Program-made: the position numbers and the translations under genes
In this document: one piece after another, positions 40,687-49,513 of the stretch
Layout of the letters: each line of letters starts with the position of its first letter
Position numbering within the stretch: position 1 is the stretch's first letter
Source of the DNA: Achromobacter xylosoxidans A8
GTDB lineage: Bacteria; Pseudomonadota; Gammaproteobacteria; Burkholderiales; Burkholderiaceae_B
Direction: 5' to 3'
DNA: 64,000 nt
Assembly: GCF_000165835.1 (NCBI RefSeq)
Contig: NC_014640.1
Coordinates: 6,386,001 to 6,450,000, forward strand
Notes under the pieces: model-generated
Database searches by the model: none
What the model was told of the DNA's origin: nothing
The model's input: the letters and a program-made list of their open reading frames with translations, nothing else

Positions 40687-41454
40687 ATGACTCAGCCGCC
40701 CACCTCCCACGCAGCGCAGCGCCAGCCCGGACGCAAGCGGATGAACCTGTTGGCCTATGTCTGCCTGACGATCAGCGTGGTGTTTGTTTTCCTGGGCTCG
40801 CAAATGATCCGGGACGGCGCCGAGGCGGGGATTCCCGTCACGCTGTTCTTCGGCGTCTGCGCCGTGACCGCGGTCCTGCAGATATGGCCGCAACTGCTCC
40901 AGCGTGAGTCGCGCTCAGCCTCGACGTTGCTGGCACGCTATCCAGGCCCCCTGGTACTCAAGGCCGCGAAAGGCAAGTTGCTGGTGTTCTCGTTCCTGTC
41001 CGCGGCCTTCGGTGGCGTGATCCTGTGGATGCTGCTGCACGAAGCACTGCCGCCACTGAAGCAACTGATCCTCTGGCCCGGCGCCGGGTTTTTTCTGCTC
41101 GGCGCGGTCATGCTGCTGGTGCGCGCCGCGAAAGACGATACCGCCTTGCGGCTAGGCCGCGATGGCTTCGAAACCCGGCAGGTGTGGAACGGCAGGACAA
41201 TACGCTGGCAGGACACCAGCGAATTCACCGTGGTCAGCGTCAGCCGCGCGGTGCCCAAGCTCATCGTTTTCGACGATGCCGCGGTCGAACGCGGCGGCAC
41301 TGCGGGGCTCAACCGCCATATCGTCGGGCGCAATTCCAGCTTGGGTGAAACGTATGGGCTGACCCACGAGACCCTGGCCGACCTGCTCAATGCGTGGCGG
41401 ACGCGGGCCTTGGAACAGGATGCGATCTTTACGCGGTGGCCTGAGAACGGATGA
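40687..41454 (+). CDS. hypothetical membrane protein, PH-like C-terminus
   Basis: 255 residues. Two to four hydrophobic segments are visible, at about 21-40 (NLLAYVCLTISVVFVFLG), 50-68, 98-118 and 128-146. The soluble C-terminal region (about 150-255) has LGRDGFETRQVWNGRTIRWQDTSEF, a pattern seen in membrane proteins with a PH-like domain of the STM3941 type. No enzyme motif is present. It may be co-transcribed with the ABC exporter, but no functional link can be shown. Confidence 0.75.
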   Translation: MTQPPTSHAAQRQPGRKRMNLLAYVCLTISVVFVFLGSQMIRDGAEAGIPVTLFFGVCAVTAVLQIWPQLLQRESRSASTLLARYPGPLVLKAAKGKLLVFSFLSAAFGGVILWMLLHEALPPLKQLILWPGAGFFLLGAVMLLVRAAKDDTALRLGRDGFETRQVWNGRTIRWQDTSEFTVVSVSRAVPKLIVFDDAAVERGGTAGLNRHIVGRNSSLGETYGLTHETLADLLNAWRTRALEQDAIFTRWPENG

Positions 41455-41532
41455 CAGCCGTTCTTCAAAAAGCGGTCTAGAAGGCATGGGCAAGCGTACT
41501 GGTTGAAATCGCGCATGCGACGCCCCTGGAAC

Positions 41533-41548
41533 ATTACAAAAAAGTAAT
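41533..41548. promoter_or_regulatory. candidate copper-response (CopR-type) box
   Basis: A perfect palindrome ATTAC-A6-GTAAT lies 78 bases upstream of the Met-rich periplasmic protein. It resembles boxes described for CopR-type two-component regulators upstream of copper genes (a TxACA-N5-GTAAT pattern), which suits the copper ATPase that follows. Neither copR nor copS is in the window. Confidence 0.45.
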
Positions 41549-41626
41549 CAACGCGTAACCTCCCCGCCCCAGTCAGCCCTCCACACTGGAGTCCATGCAC
41601 TTCCAGACCACAGAAAGGAGCTGACC

Positions 41627-42001
41627 ATGAAGACCCTGACCACCTTGTTCAGTGCGTGCGCGTTGAGCCTGGGAATGACAGGCGCGGTCTACGCGCAGGC
41701 CGCCAGCGGCGGACATGACACGCATCATCCGGCCACGGCCGAGCCGGCCTCCAATATGCAAATGGCGCCGGGCGCCGGCATGATGAAGAACATGGAAGCG
41801 CACATGCAAGCCATGGGCGGAATGCACCAGCAGATGGCTGCGGCCAAGACGGCCGAAGAGCGCCAGGCCTTGATGGGCGAACACATGAAGTCCATGCCCG
41901 CCAATGGCGCCAGCATGCAAGGCTGCCACGAGATGATGGGATCGATGATGAATCCGGCGGGCGATGCGCCCTCGGCGGCGTCCCCGGCGGCCAAGGGCTG
42001 A
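41627..42001 (+). CDS. small methionine/histidine-rich periplasmic protein, probable copper binder
   Basis: 124 residues with a signal peptide (MKTLTTLFSACALSLGMTGAVYA). The mature part is exceptionally rich in Met and also has His: GGHDTHHP, then MAPGAGMMKNMEAHMQAMGGMHQQM, and near the end GCHEMMGSMM. Such Met/His clusters bind Cu(I) in periplasmic copper proteins. AGAAAGGAG lies just before the ATG. It is 120 bases upstream of the copper P-type ATPase on the same strand and downstream of a CopR-like box. No known family name is certain. Confidence 0.8.
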   Translation: MKTLTTLFSACALSLGMTGAVYAQAASGGHDTHHPATAEPASNMQMAPGAGMMKNMEAHMQAMGGMHQQMAAAKTAEERQALMGEHMKSMPANGASMQGCHEMMGSMMNPAGDAPSAASPAAKG

Positions 42002-42017
42002 GCGCCACGAGTCATTG

Positions 42018-42052
42018 CTGGCGGCCGGCGCCGCGGTGGCGCCGGCTGCCAG
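42018..42052. other. strong GC-rich hairpin between the Met-rich gene and the copper ATPase
   Basis: CTGGC-G-GCCGGCGCC pairs with GGCGCCGGC-T-GCCAG around a five-base loop, giving a stem of 14 Watson-Crick pairs with one interruption. No T-run follows, so it is either a factor-dependent attenuator or an mRNA stability element between the two copper genes. Confidence 0.5.
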
Positions 42053-42121
42053 CTATTGCACTGCGCGCACCCTGCCTGGGCATAATAGGCGCACGAAGGA
42101 TCACACCGGCACTCGAAAGGG

Positions 42122-44251
42122 ATGGGTATGAATCACTCTCGTCACGGCGACGCGGCATCGAACGAAGGCACGCTCTATGTGTGCCCCATGCACCCGGAGA
42201 TCCGCCAGGATCGCCCCGGGAACTGCCCCAAGTGCGGCATGACGCTGGAGCCCCTTATCCCGCTGGATGAGGAGGACAACAGCGAACTCAACGACTTCCA
42301 GCGCCGCTTCTGGTGGACGCTGCCCCTGACCCTCATCGTGGCCGTGATGGCCATGTTCGGCCATCGCCTGGGTTGGTTCGACATGGCGACCCAGAGCTGG
42401 CTGGAGTTGGCGCTGTCGCTGCCGGTCGTGTTCTGGACCGGCTGGCCGTTCTTCGTGCGCGGCTGGCAGTCGCTCGCGCATCGCAGCCCCAATATGTGGA
42501 CGCTGATCAGCCTGGGCACGGCCGCGGCATTCATCTACAGCGTGGTCGCCACGCTGGCGCCGGACGTGTTCCCGAATTCCTTCGTATCGATGGGGCGCGT
42601 GGCGGTGTACTTCGAAGCCGCCGTGGTCATCATTTCGCTGACCATGCTGGGGCAGATCCTGGAGCTGAAAGCGCGTTCGCAGACATCCGCCGCAATCAAG
42701 GCCCTGCTCGGGCTGGCGCCCAAGACGGCGCGGCGCATCAACGCCGACGGCAGCGAGGAAGACGTGCCGCTGAACCACGTGCATGTGGGCGACCTGCTGC
42801 GCGTGCGTCCCGGCGAGAAGATTCCGGTGGACGGCACCGTCACCGAAGGCCGCAGCGCCGTGGACGAATCCATGCTCACCGGCGAGCCCGTACCCGTCGG
42901 CAAGCGCGAAGGCGACAAGCTGATCGGCGCCACGCTCAACACCAGCGGCACCCTGGTAATGCGCTCGGAGAAGGTAGGTTCCGCCACCATGCTGGCGCAG
43001 ATCGTGCAGATGGTCGCCAACGCCCAACGTTCCAAGGCGCCCATGCAACGCATGGCGGACGTGGTGGCGGGCAAGTTCGTCGCCGCCGTGGTGTTGGTGG
43101 CGATCTCCACACTGCTGGTGTGGGGCTTTTTCGGGCCGGAACCCAGTTGGGTGTACGGCCTGATCAACGCCGTCGCCGTGCTCATCATCGCCTGCCCCTG
43201 CGCGCTGGGACTGGCTACGCCCATGTCGGTCATGGTGGCCACGGGCCGCGCCGCAGCGCAGGGCGTGCTGTTCCGCGACGCTGGCGCGATCGAGAAGATG
43301 CGCGAGGTGGACACGCTGATCGTGGACAAGACCGGCACCCTGACCGAAGGCAAGCCAGCCTTCGACACCGCGATCGCGGCGCCGGGATACACGTCCGACG
43401 AAGTGCTGCGCCTGGCGGCCAGCCTGGACCAAGGCAGCGAACATCCGTTGGCCGACGCCATCGTCAGCGCGGCGCGCGCGCAGGGCCTGGCGCTTGCCAA
43501 GGCGGAGGACTTCGACTCCGGCAGCGGCATAGGCGTGCGTGGCACGGTGGAAGGCAAGCGCCTGGCGCTGGGCAACACCGCCCTGATGGAACAGGAAGGC
43601 GTGCAGGTCGACGCCCTGCGCGCGGACGGCGAACGCCTGCGCGGCGAAGGCGCCAGCATCATGCACCTGGCCGTGGACGGCAAGTTCGCCGGCATCCTGG
43701 CAGTCACCGATCCCATCAAGCCCAGCACGCACGAAGCGATCCAGAACCTGCACGACAGCGGCCTGCGCATCGTGATGGCAACGGGCGACGGCCTCACCAC
43801 CGCCCGCGCCGTCGGCGCCGCGCTGCGCATCGACGAAGTGCATGGCGAGGTCAAGCCGGCCGACAAGCTGGCGCTGGTGGAAAAGCTGCAAAAGGACGGC
43901 CACGTGGTGGCGATGGCGGGCGACGGCATCAACGACGCCCCCGCGCTGGCGCGAGCCGACGTAGGCGTAGCCATGGGCACGGGCACCGACGTAGCCATGA
44001 ACAGCGGCCAGGTGACCCTGGTCAAGGGCGACCTGCGCGGCATCGCCGCCTCGCGCCAGATCTCGATCGACACCGTGCGCAACATGCGGCAGAACTTGAT
44101 GTTCGCCTTTGTCTACAACGGAATCGGCGTGCCGATAGCGGCGGGCCTGTTGTATCCGTTCACGGGCTGGCTACTGTCGCCGATGATCGCGGCGCTGGCG
44201 ATGAGTTTGAGTTCGGCTTCGGTGATATTCAATGCGTTGAGGTTGCGATAA
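42122..44251 (+). CDS. copA: copper-exporting P1B-type ATPase
   Basis: 709 residues. The N-terminus has a zinc-ribbon-like heavy-metal-binding domain ([22 protein letters not shown]) in place of the common GMTCxxC domain. The membrane helices contain the CPC metal-binding motif ([13 protein letters not shown]). The actuator TGEPVPV, phosphorylation DKTGTLTEG (Asp), the HP of EHPLADAI, and [10 protein letters not shown] are all present. It exports Cu(I) from the cytoplasm. A second ATG two codons in (GATGGGTATG) is possible as start. It is the last gene before the convergent Abi gene. Confidence 0.93.
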   Translation: MGMNHSRHGDAASNEGTLYVCPMHPEIRQDRPGNCPKCGMTLEPLIPLDEEDNSELNDFQRRFWWTLPLTLIVAVMAMFGHRLGWFDMATQSWLELALSLPVVFWTGWPFFVRGWQSLAHRSPNMWTLISLGTAAAFIYSVVATLAPDVFPNSFVSMGRVAVYFEAAVVIISLTMLGQILELKARSQTSAAIKALLGLAPKTARRINADGSEEDVPLNHVHVGDLLRVRPGEKIPVDGTVTEGRSAVDESMLTGEPVPVGKREGDKLIGATLNTSGTLVMRSEKVGSATMLAQIVQMVANAQRSKAPMQRMADVVAGKFVAAVVLVAISTLLVWGFFGPEPSWVYGLINAVAVLIIACPCALGLATPMSVMVATGRAAAQGVLFRDAGAIEKMREVDTLIVDKTGTLTEGKPAFDTAIAAPGYTSDEVLRLAASLDQGSEHPLADAIVSAARAQGLALAKAEDFDSGSGIGVRGTVEGKRLALGNTALMEQEGVQVDALRADGERLRGEGASIMHLAVDGKFAGILAVTDPIKPSTHEAIQNLHDSGLRIVMATGDGLTTARAVGAALRIDEVHGEVKPADKLALVEKLQKDGHVVAMAGDGINDAPALARADVGVAMGTGTDVAMNSGQVTLVKGDLRGIAASRQISIDTVRNMRQNLMFAFVYNGIGVPIAAGLLYPFTGWLLSPMIAALAMSLSSASVIFNALRLR

Positions 44252-44254
44252 GCG

Positions 44255-44279
44255 CCCGATCTACCCATTCCAGATCGGG
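44255..44279. terminator. hairpin between copA and the convergent Abi gene
   Basis: A perfect 8-bp inverted repeat (CCCGATCT at 44255-44262 with AGATCGGG at 44272-44279) lies four bases after the copA stop and includes the end of the Abi gene. No long T-run is present, so it may be a weak or factor-assisted terminator for both. Confidence 0.4.
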
Positions 44280-45190
44280 TCATCCCTCCAGCCCTGTGGA
44301 AAACCCAAATCTGCCGGCGTAATGGCGGCGTGCGTCCGAAACGACTCCAGCAAGCGTACCGGCCATTCGTCACGACTATCAACTGCCTTTGAAATCAATC
44401 GCATTACGACCGCAAGGCAGTAATAGCTTTGCGGGTCGTTGAAATGCGCTGCAGCCCGGTTGTACACGGCAGGCCGGAAGACAAAGCGACGATTCCACAC
44501 CCGCCCATGGTGAGCGCAGATATTGCGCAACAAGGTCAGTGCGTGCAGCCATGACTCGACTAGAGGAACGGTCAGGCCGAATGCTTTCGCTACGACCTTT
44601 TTTGGATTGGGGTGCGCACGATCTGCCTTTTGCAGATACTTGTAAAGTTGCGACCATTTGCCAAAAGACAAACACTCCGCCATCAACCAACTGGGCGGCA
44701 GCAAGGGCTCTGTGTAGGTCTCGAAGTAATGCTGGGCGAACAAGTCCCTGGAGCGGCGCGTCTCGCGCTCGACAGTTCCAAGAAAGTTGCCGAGTGGAAA
44801 TGGTTCCGGCCGACTGCCATGCCCCGGCGCATGCCCTAAAACCTGAGCAGGGTGATTCAGATACCAGAACGGCCCATACTGCATGGACATCTGATTACTC
44901 ATGACGGTCCGCACGGCCACCTCGATCCGTTCGAGCTGGCCAAGAGTGATACGCCGAAGGACGCGATCAAACTCATAGCGGACGATAACGTCTTCGAAAC
45001 TCACCCCAGGCAGAAACATGCGTCCAGCTGGCGTGGGCGTCATGAGAGACAGCGCATAACCTCGCAGACGAAAATAGCCGACAAAGCTCAACGCACGCTC
45101 GGCATCCCCAACGTTAGAAACCGTCAGGCCTTTTCCTCGCCAGCGGGCAAGCAGGTCAGCGTTAGACAGCGGGAGTTTGGCGTACTTCAC
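44261..45190 (-). CDS. Abi-family (AbiD/AbiF) abortive-infection protein with HEPN-type motif
   Basis: 309 residues from a GTG at 45190; frame sequence before it has no ATG and no homology. The N-terminal LSNADLLARWRGKGL and FVGYFRLRGYALSL and the later GKWSQLYKYLQ are typical of the Abi_2 family (AbiD, AbiF). The HEPN RNase-like motif R-x4-H is at 222-227 (RNICAH). Family members block phage growth, probably by RNA cleavage. GC content is visibly lower (32 of 60 bases in 45061-45120) than the surrounding DNA, suggesting acquisition. A good promoter lies upstream on the minus strand. No antitoxin-like partner is visible. Confidence 0.85.
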   Translation of the reverse strand: MKYAKLPLSNADLLARWRGKGLTVSNVGDAERALSFVGYFRLRGYALSLMTPTPAGRMFLPGVSFEDVIVRYEFDRVLRRITLGQLERIEVAVRTVMSNQMSMQYGPFWYLNHPAQVLGHAPGHGSRPEPFPLGNFLGTVERETRRSRDLFAQHYFETYTEPLLPPSWLMAECLSFGKWSQLYKYLQKADRAHPNPKKVVAKAFGLTVPLVESWLHALTLLRNICAHHGRVWNRRFVFRPAVYNRAAAHFNDPQSYYCLAVVMRLISKAVDSRDEWPVRLLESFRTHAAITPADLGFPQGWRDDPIWNG

Positions 45191-45283
45191 GACAAATTTC
45201 CCGCAGAAATGAGAAACCCGCCCTGGGAGCACTGTGCCTGCGTTCGCGCACGGGCCTGAAGTGTGGCGGGTGTTGTTAAGCGC

Positions 45284-45311
45284 AGTATACCCAGAGGCCC
45301 GCCAATGGCAA
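45284..45311 (-). promoter_or_regulatory. sigma-70-like promoter for the Abi gene
   Basis: On the minus strand TTGCCA (45306-45311) and TATACT (45284-45289) are separated by 16 bases, the best-looking housekeeping promoter in this stretch, giving a leader of about 90 bases before the GTG. Confidence 0.5.
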
Positions 45312-45509
45312 CGCTTCCTCTTCCGATATAAGACCGATACACAGGCCTTTGCTTCCCCAGTTGCATACGCTTCCCTGACCGTTGCGCGATTCCAGCAATT
45401 CTGGCGCCGCATCGACAATGCACACAACAGCGTATGGGACGTTTTCAGCCTATAAGATGCCTCCGCTCAGACGCTTTGTTCCGACAGGTGGGTACATATC
45501 AACATTTAC
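45312..45509. other. intergenic region upstream of the Abi promoter
   Basis: Together with the Abi leader this makes a gap of 319 bases (45191-45509) without a recognised gene. Short open frames here match nothing I know. No direct repeat, terminal inverted repeat or tRNA fragment marking the edge of an insertion was found. Confidence 0.4.
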
Positions 45510-46202
45510 CTAGTTTTTGGAGCTCTCACCCAACCGCGCCAGCGTCCTCTCCACCACCCTGTCGCAATCATCCCCATCGAACTCAAACAAGCTCTTTTCC
45601 ACCACTCCCACATCCCGCGCCAGCGACTCGCGCAGCAAGGCATTGGCGCGGAAGTGGCGGCTGCGGACGGTGGCTTCGGGAATGCCCAGGCAATGCGCCG
45701 TTTCCTCGACCGAAAGTTCCTCGACCGAGCGCAACACGAACACGGTGCGGAACGAGACCGGCAAGGCGTCCAGCCGCGCTTCCAGCAAACCTCTGAGTTC
45801 GGCGCGAGCGGCGGCGTGGTAGGGGGGATTGAAGTCGTTGATGGTCATCGCATCAACCTCTTTCTCTATGTCGTCGGCGATGGGGAACAGCGCCTCGCGG
45901 CGGTTGTGCTTGCGTAGCCGGCCATAGCATTCGTTGAGCAGGAGCCGCGACAGCCAGGTGAACAGCGTCGATTCGCCGCGGAACGCCGCCATGTGCCGGT
46001 AGGCCGCCAGGTAGGTTTCCTGCAAGGCGTCCTCGGCATCGGCGTCGTTGCGCAGAGTGGCGCGCGCCAGGCGGTAGAGCCGCCGGTTGTGCCGCCGCAT
46101 CATCAATTCGAATGCGGTCTGCTCGCCCCCCGCGATGCGATGCGCGAGCGCCAGGTCTTCGTCCTCGGCCGGCGTTGCCGCCAGCGCCGCAAGTGCAGTC
46201 AT
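45510..46202 (-). CDS. ECF sigma factor
   Basis: 230 residues. Region 2 (HNRRLYRLARATLRNDADAEDALQETYLAAYRHMAAF, residues about 43-80) and region 4 (LPVSFRTVFVLRSVEELSVEETAHCLGIPEATVRSRHFRANALLRE) are clear. The ATG at 46202 is preceded by GGAGG; a GTG six codons earlier is less likely. It belongs to the group with a long C-terminal tail found next to periplasmic stress genes. No anti-sigma gene accompanies it. It is downstream of a cupredoxin and a DUF4142 gene on the same strand with short gaps, so all three form one leftward operon. Confidence 0.92.
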   Translation of the reverse strand: MTALAALAATPAEDEDLALAHRIAGGEQTAFELMMRRHNRRLYRLARATLRNDADAEDALQETYLAAYRHMAAFRGESTLFTWLSRLLLNECYGRLRKHNRREALFPIADDIEKEVDAMTINDFNPPYHAAARAELRGLLEARLDALPVSFRTVFVLRSVEELSVEETAHCLGIPEATVRSRHFRANALLRESLARDVGVVEKSLFEFDGDDCDRVVERTLARLGESSKN

Positions 46203-46223
46203 GAGTCTGACCTCCGCCACGCG

Positions 46224-46592
46224 TCATTGCGCAATCAAGGTGCCCTGCATCGTCGGATGAAACAGGCAGGCATAGGCGTTGCTGCCTGCCTCTTTCACAG
46301 TGTAGGTCCAGGATGCGCCGGCGGCGATCACTCCTGAATCGAAGGCCTTGGAAACCGCGGTGGCGGTGTGCGGGACCAGGTCCTTGTTGATCCATGTCAC
46401 CTTTTCGCCCCGCTTGACGGTCAGCGTGGCGGGCCTGAACTGCATTCCTTCTATGGTCACGACATGCTCGGCCAGTTGGGAGCCAGTGGGGCTTTGCTGG
46501 GCGGCCGCGACCCCGCCCGCCAACGCCAGGCTGGCGCATAACGCGGTCAGACCGGCGCGCCCGTGCGCGGAAAGTAAGCGGGTGTCAGCCAC
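46224..46592 (-). CDS. cupredoxin, amicyanin/plastocyanin-like
   Basis: 122 residues from a GTG at 46592, with a hydrophobic signal segment (AGLTALCASLALAGGVAAAQ). The type 1 copper ligands are all present: His75 (VPHT), Cys109, His112 and Met115 (C-x2-H-x2-M, the amicyanin and pseudoazurin spacing). VTIEGMQFRPATLTVKRGEKVTW is the family N-terminal signature. It probably carries electrons in the periplasm. The start overlaps the end of the upstream DUF4142 gene by 8 bases, and the ECF sigma factor follows by 21. Confidence 0.9.
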   Translation of the reverse strand: MADTRLLSAHGRAGLTALCASLALAGGVAAAQQSPTGSQLAEHVVTIEGMQFRPATLTVKRGEKVTWINKDLVPHTATAVSKAFDSGVIAAGASWTYTVKEAGSNAYACLFHPTMQGTLIAQ

Positions 46593-47112
46593 CGTTAAGC
46601 CTCTTTTGCAGGGATTTGGCATGTTCCAGGTGCGCGATGAACGCCGGCCGCACCTTGATCAGCAGAGCCTTCAATTCCGCATTGTGCGCGCCAGGAATCA
46701 GGGTCGTGTCCAGCGCCTGGATCACGGCTTCGTGGTAAGCCACTTCATGGTCCACATATGCCTTGTCGAACGCAGCGCCGCTCATGCCCTTGAGGGCGGC
46801 AAGGTTCTTGTCCCCGCCCTGCTGCAGGCTGTCGCTGGTCGCGTTCGGTTCGGGCTTGACCTTGAGCTTCTGCACCAGCTCGCCGGCCGACTTGTTGACC
46901 GCGGAATGATCGGTCACCATCAGCGTGGCGAAGTCGCGAACCTCCTTGTTGCCACTCTTGTCCTGCGCCAGCTTGCCGGCGTCGATGTCGACCTGGTTGG
47001 CCACCACCACGATGGCCGCTATCTGCGGATCCGTCGGCCCGTTACCGTGGGCAAATACCCCGCAGCTCACCAAGGCCAGCGCATAGAACCATCTTGCTTG
47101 AATCGCTTTCAT
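46585..47112 (-). CDS. DUF4142 ferritin-like periplasmic protein
   Basis: 175 residues with a signal peptide (AIQARWFYALALVSCGVFAHG). The mature protein is a four-helix DUF4142 domain: VANQVDIDAGKLAQDKSGNKEVRDFATLMVTDHSAVN and later AYVDHEVAYHEAVI, rich in His/Glu/Asp as in ferritin-like bundles, though no enzymatic role is known for the family. Start at ATG 47112, preceded by a GGGGGATGAG stretch. First gene of the cupredoxin-sigma operon. Candidate ECF-type promoter elements (GGAAC at 47203-47207 and CGACA at 47184-47188 on the minus strand) lie about 70 bases upstream. Confidence 0.88.
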   Translation of the reverse strand: MKAIQARWFYALALVSCGVFAHGNGPTDPQIAAIVVVANQVDIDAGKLAQDKSGNKEVRDFATLMVTDHSAVNKSAGELVQKLKVKPEPNATSDSLQQGGDKNLAALKGMSGAAFDKAYVDHEVAYHEAVIQALDTTLIPGAHNAELKALLIKVRPAFIAHLEHAKSLQKRLNGG

Positions 47113-47227
47113 CTCATCCCCCGACGCCATGGATGCAGGCGCGGCCGGAATGGCCAGGAATCTTGCCTGCTTATGGGGTTGGATGTCGCGAAAACGCGCC
47201 GCGTTCCGGCGCGGGACAACGAAGGGT

Positions 47228-47689
47228 TCAGCCCACCGGCACCGCCATGCCGTACTTGGCGCGGTTCAGCACCACCAGCGTGGAAAAGCGCTTGACGTTG
47301 GGATTGCCCCAGAAATTGCGCTGGGCGAAGGTTTCGTATTCGGCCATGTCGCGCATGGTGATGGTCAGGACGAAGTCCACCTCGCCCGTCACCGACAGGC
47401 ACTGCATGATTTCCGGCGCGGACTGCATGGCGCGCTTGAACTGGTCGAGCTTGTCGGCGCGTTCGCTCTCCAGCGTCACCAGCACGACCATCATGATGCC
47501 CCGGCCCACGGCAGCAGGGTCGACCACGGAAACGTCGCCCAGCACCACCTTGGACTCGCGCAGCCGCTTCATGCGGCGCAGACAGGACACCGGCGACAGG
47601 TTCACGCGCTGCGCGACTTCCTGGCTGGTGCGCTGGTTGTCTTCCTGCATGCTTTGCAGGATCTGGAGGTCGAAATCGTCTAGTTCCAT
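47228..47689 (-). CDS. Lrp/AsnC-family transcriptional regulator
   Basis: 153 residues. The N-terminal helix-turn-helix (LDDFDLQILQSMQEDNQRTSQEVAQRVNLSPVSCLRRMKRL) and the C-terminal RAM effector domain (MMVVLVTLESERADKLDQFKRAMQSAPEIMQCLSVTGEVDFVL) are standard. It is divergent from a LysE-type exporter, a common pairing in which the regulator senses an amino acid and controls its exporter. The amino acid is unknown. Confidence 0.94.
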   Translation of the reverse strand: MELDDFDLQILQSMQEDNQRTSQEVAQRVNLSPVSCLRRMKRLRESKVVLGDVSVVDPAAVGRGIMMVVLVTLESERADKLDQFKRAMQSAPEIMQCLSVTGEVDFVLTITMRDMAEYETFAQRNFWGNPNVKRFSTLVVLNRAKYGMAVPVG

Positions 47690-47882
47690 CAGGGTCTCGG
47701 AACGGCTGGAAACGGACCGGAAGAGGCCCGCCGATAGATTCTAAGCCCGGCGGCGCCTGAGTCCGGCCCCATTTTGACGGGAAACTTCATTTCCGCACCC
47801 CGCGATGCAGGAATTATTCAGCCGGCTTGCTTACACTGGGAGCCCTCTGCCCGCGCCGCGGGTACGTCCGCCCCCCCGTATC

Positions 47883-48527
47883 ATGCCGTCACTCCAGCTT
47901 TTCCTGCTGTTCCTCGCCGCCGACGCGGCGCTCAAACTCACGCCCGGCCCCGACATGGCGCTGACCTTGTCCCGGGGCATGACGCAGGGGTTCCGGCCCG
48001 CCTTCCACAGTGTCCTGGGCAACGTCGCCGCCGGCTTCATCCAGGTGCCGGCGGTGGTGCTGGGCCTGGCTTCGGTGCTGCAGGCGTTCCCGTCGTTGTT
48101 CATGGGCATCAAGGCCGCGGGCGGCGTGTACCTGGGCTACCTGGGCATCAAGGCCATCGTCCGCTGCGCGCGTTCGGCCGACGTGTCGCTGGCAGCCCGC
48201 CCCGGAGACGCGCGCGACGCGTTCTGGCAGGGCTTCACGACGAACCTGCTGAACCCCAAGGTGCTGCTGTTCATGATCGCCTTCCTGCCGCAGTTCACCA
48301 CGCCGGACAACGGGCCGGTGTGGATCCAGATGCTGGTGCTGGGCGTGACGATGAAGGCGCTGAGCCTGCCCTACGGCAGCTGCTTCGCCTATGGCGCCTC
48401 GCGCATCCGCGGCTGGGTGGGGCGCAATCCCTGGTTCCTGCGGATGCAGCAGGGCCTGCTCGGCGCCGTCATGCTGGGCCTGGCGCTCTACGTGCTTTAT
48501 TCCACCGCCGAACACCTGGCGCCCTGA
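47883..48527 (+). CDS. LysE/RhtB-family amino acid exporter
   Basis: 214 residues with about five to six hydrophobic helices. The N-terminal signature LTPGPDMALTLSRGMTQGFRPAF and GAAGGVYLGYLGIKAI-like segment, and TTNLLNPKVLLFMIAFLPQF, are those of RhtB/LysE exporters. It is an inner-membrane exporter of amino acids or derivatives. It is divergent from an Lrp regulator by about 190 bases and followed by a RhtA-like permease 43 bases later, so both exporters may answer to that Lrp protein. Start at ATG 47883. Confidence 0.92.
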   Translation: MPSLQLFLLFLAADAALKLTPGPDMALTLSRGMTQGFRPAFHSVLGNVAAGFIQVPAVVLGLASVLQAFPSLFMGIKAAGGVYLGYLGIKAIVRCARSADVSLAARPGDARDAFWQGFTTNLLNPKVLLFMIAFLPQFTTPDNGPVWIQMLVLGVTMKALSLPYGSCFAYGASRIRGWVGRNPWFLRMQQGLLGAVMLGLALYVLYSTAEHLAP

Positions 48528-48570
48528 ACCGCCCGCCGTCCCGTACGTATCCTGTCTTTCCGCCATTGCC

Positions 48571-49476
48571 ATGACCGCCGCAACCCTGAACACCGGACGC
48601 AACGCCTCGTCCTCCACCCTGCTCCCCATCCTGTCGTTGATCGGCGCGATGGCCTCGCTATGCGTCGGCACCTCGTTCGCCAAGTCGCTCTTCCCGATGG
48701 TGGGCGCGCAGGGCACGACCGCCTACCGCATCGCCATCGGCGCGCTGATCCTGGTGGCGATCTGGCGTCCGTGGCGCTTTCCGCTGACGCGCCAGGCGGC
48801 GGCCAAAATCGCGCTGTATGGCGTGACGCTGGCCTGCATGAACCTGCTGTTCTACATGGCCTTGCGCACGCTGCCGCTGGGCGTGGCCATCGCCATCGAA
48901 TTCATCGGCCCGCTGACCCTGGCGGTAGCGCTGTCGCGCCGCGCCATCGACTTCGTCTGGATCGGCTGCGCCATCGCCGGCCTGGTGCTGCTGATTCCCA
49001 CGGGACAATCGGTGCATGACTTGGACCCCGTCGGCATCGCCTTTGCGCTGGGCGCGGCGGTGTGCTGGGCGCTCTACATCATCTTCGGCAAGATGGCGGG
49101 CAATGTGCATGGCGGGCAGGCCACCTCGCTCGGGCTGACCGCGGCAACGCTGGTGGCGCTGCCCATAGGCGCGGCGCACGCCGGCGCGGCATTGCTGGAT
49201 CCGACCCTGATCCTGGCCGGCATCGCCGTGGGCATACTGTCCAGCGCCCTGCCCTATTCGCTGGAAATGGTGGCGCTGCGGCGCCTGCCGCAGAAAACCT
49301 TCGGCGTGCTGCTCAGCATGGAGCCCGCCATGGGCGCGCTGGCCGGCGTGATCGTGCTGAATGAGCAGTTGTCACAGACGCAATGGCTGGCCATCTGCGG
49401 CATCATCGTGGCTTCCGCCGGCTGCGCGGCCACCGCCCGCCGGCAAAATACCGCCCCCACGCCCGCGCCGGACTGA
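48571..49476 (+). CDS. EamA/RhtA-type inner-membrane permease
   Basis: 301 residues with ten predicted membrane helices in two EamA repeats. GTTAYRIAIGALIL, LALRT-like MALRTLPLGVAIAIEFIGPLTLA, LIPTGQSVHDLDPVGIAFALGAAVCWALYIIFGK and LPYSLEMVALRRLPQKTFGVLLSMEPA are close to RhtA, which exports threonine and homoserine. It follows the LysE-type gene on the same strand. Convergent with the next gene, separated by 37 bases. Confidence 0.9.
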   Translation: MTAATLNTGRNASSSTLLPILSLIGAMASLCVGTSFAKSLFPMVGAQGTTAYRIAIGALILVAIWRPWRFPLTRQAAAKIALYGVTLACMNLLFYMALRTLPLGVAIAIEFIGPLTLAVALSRRAIDFVWIGCAIAGLVLLIPTGQSVHDLDPVGIAFALGAAVCWALYIIFGKMAGNVHGGQATSLGLTAATLVALPIGAAHAGAALLDPTLILAGIAVGILSSALPYSLEMVALRRLPQKTFGVLLSMEPAMGALAGVIVLNEQLSQTQWLAICGIIVASAGCAATARRQNTAPTPAPD

Positions 49477-49513
49477 GCGCGGACGGACGCCGCCGCCGCG
49501 GCCCGCGGGCGTT

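Noticed and set aside
45191..45509. Small gene upstream of the Abi gene that could be an antitoxin or defence partner
   Set aside because: The short open frames (for example 45234-45455 on the plus strand) lack a ribosome site and resemble no protein; they oppose the Abi promoter.
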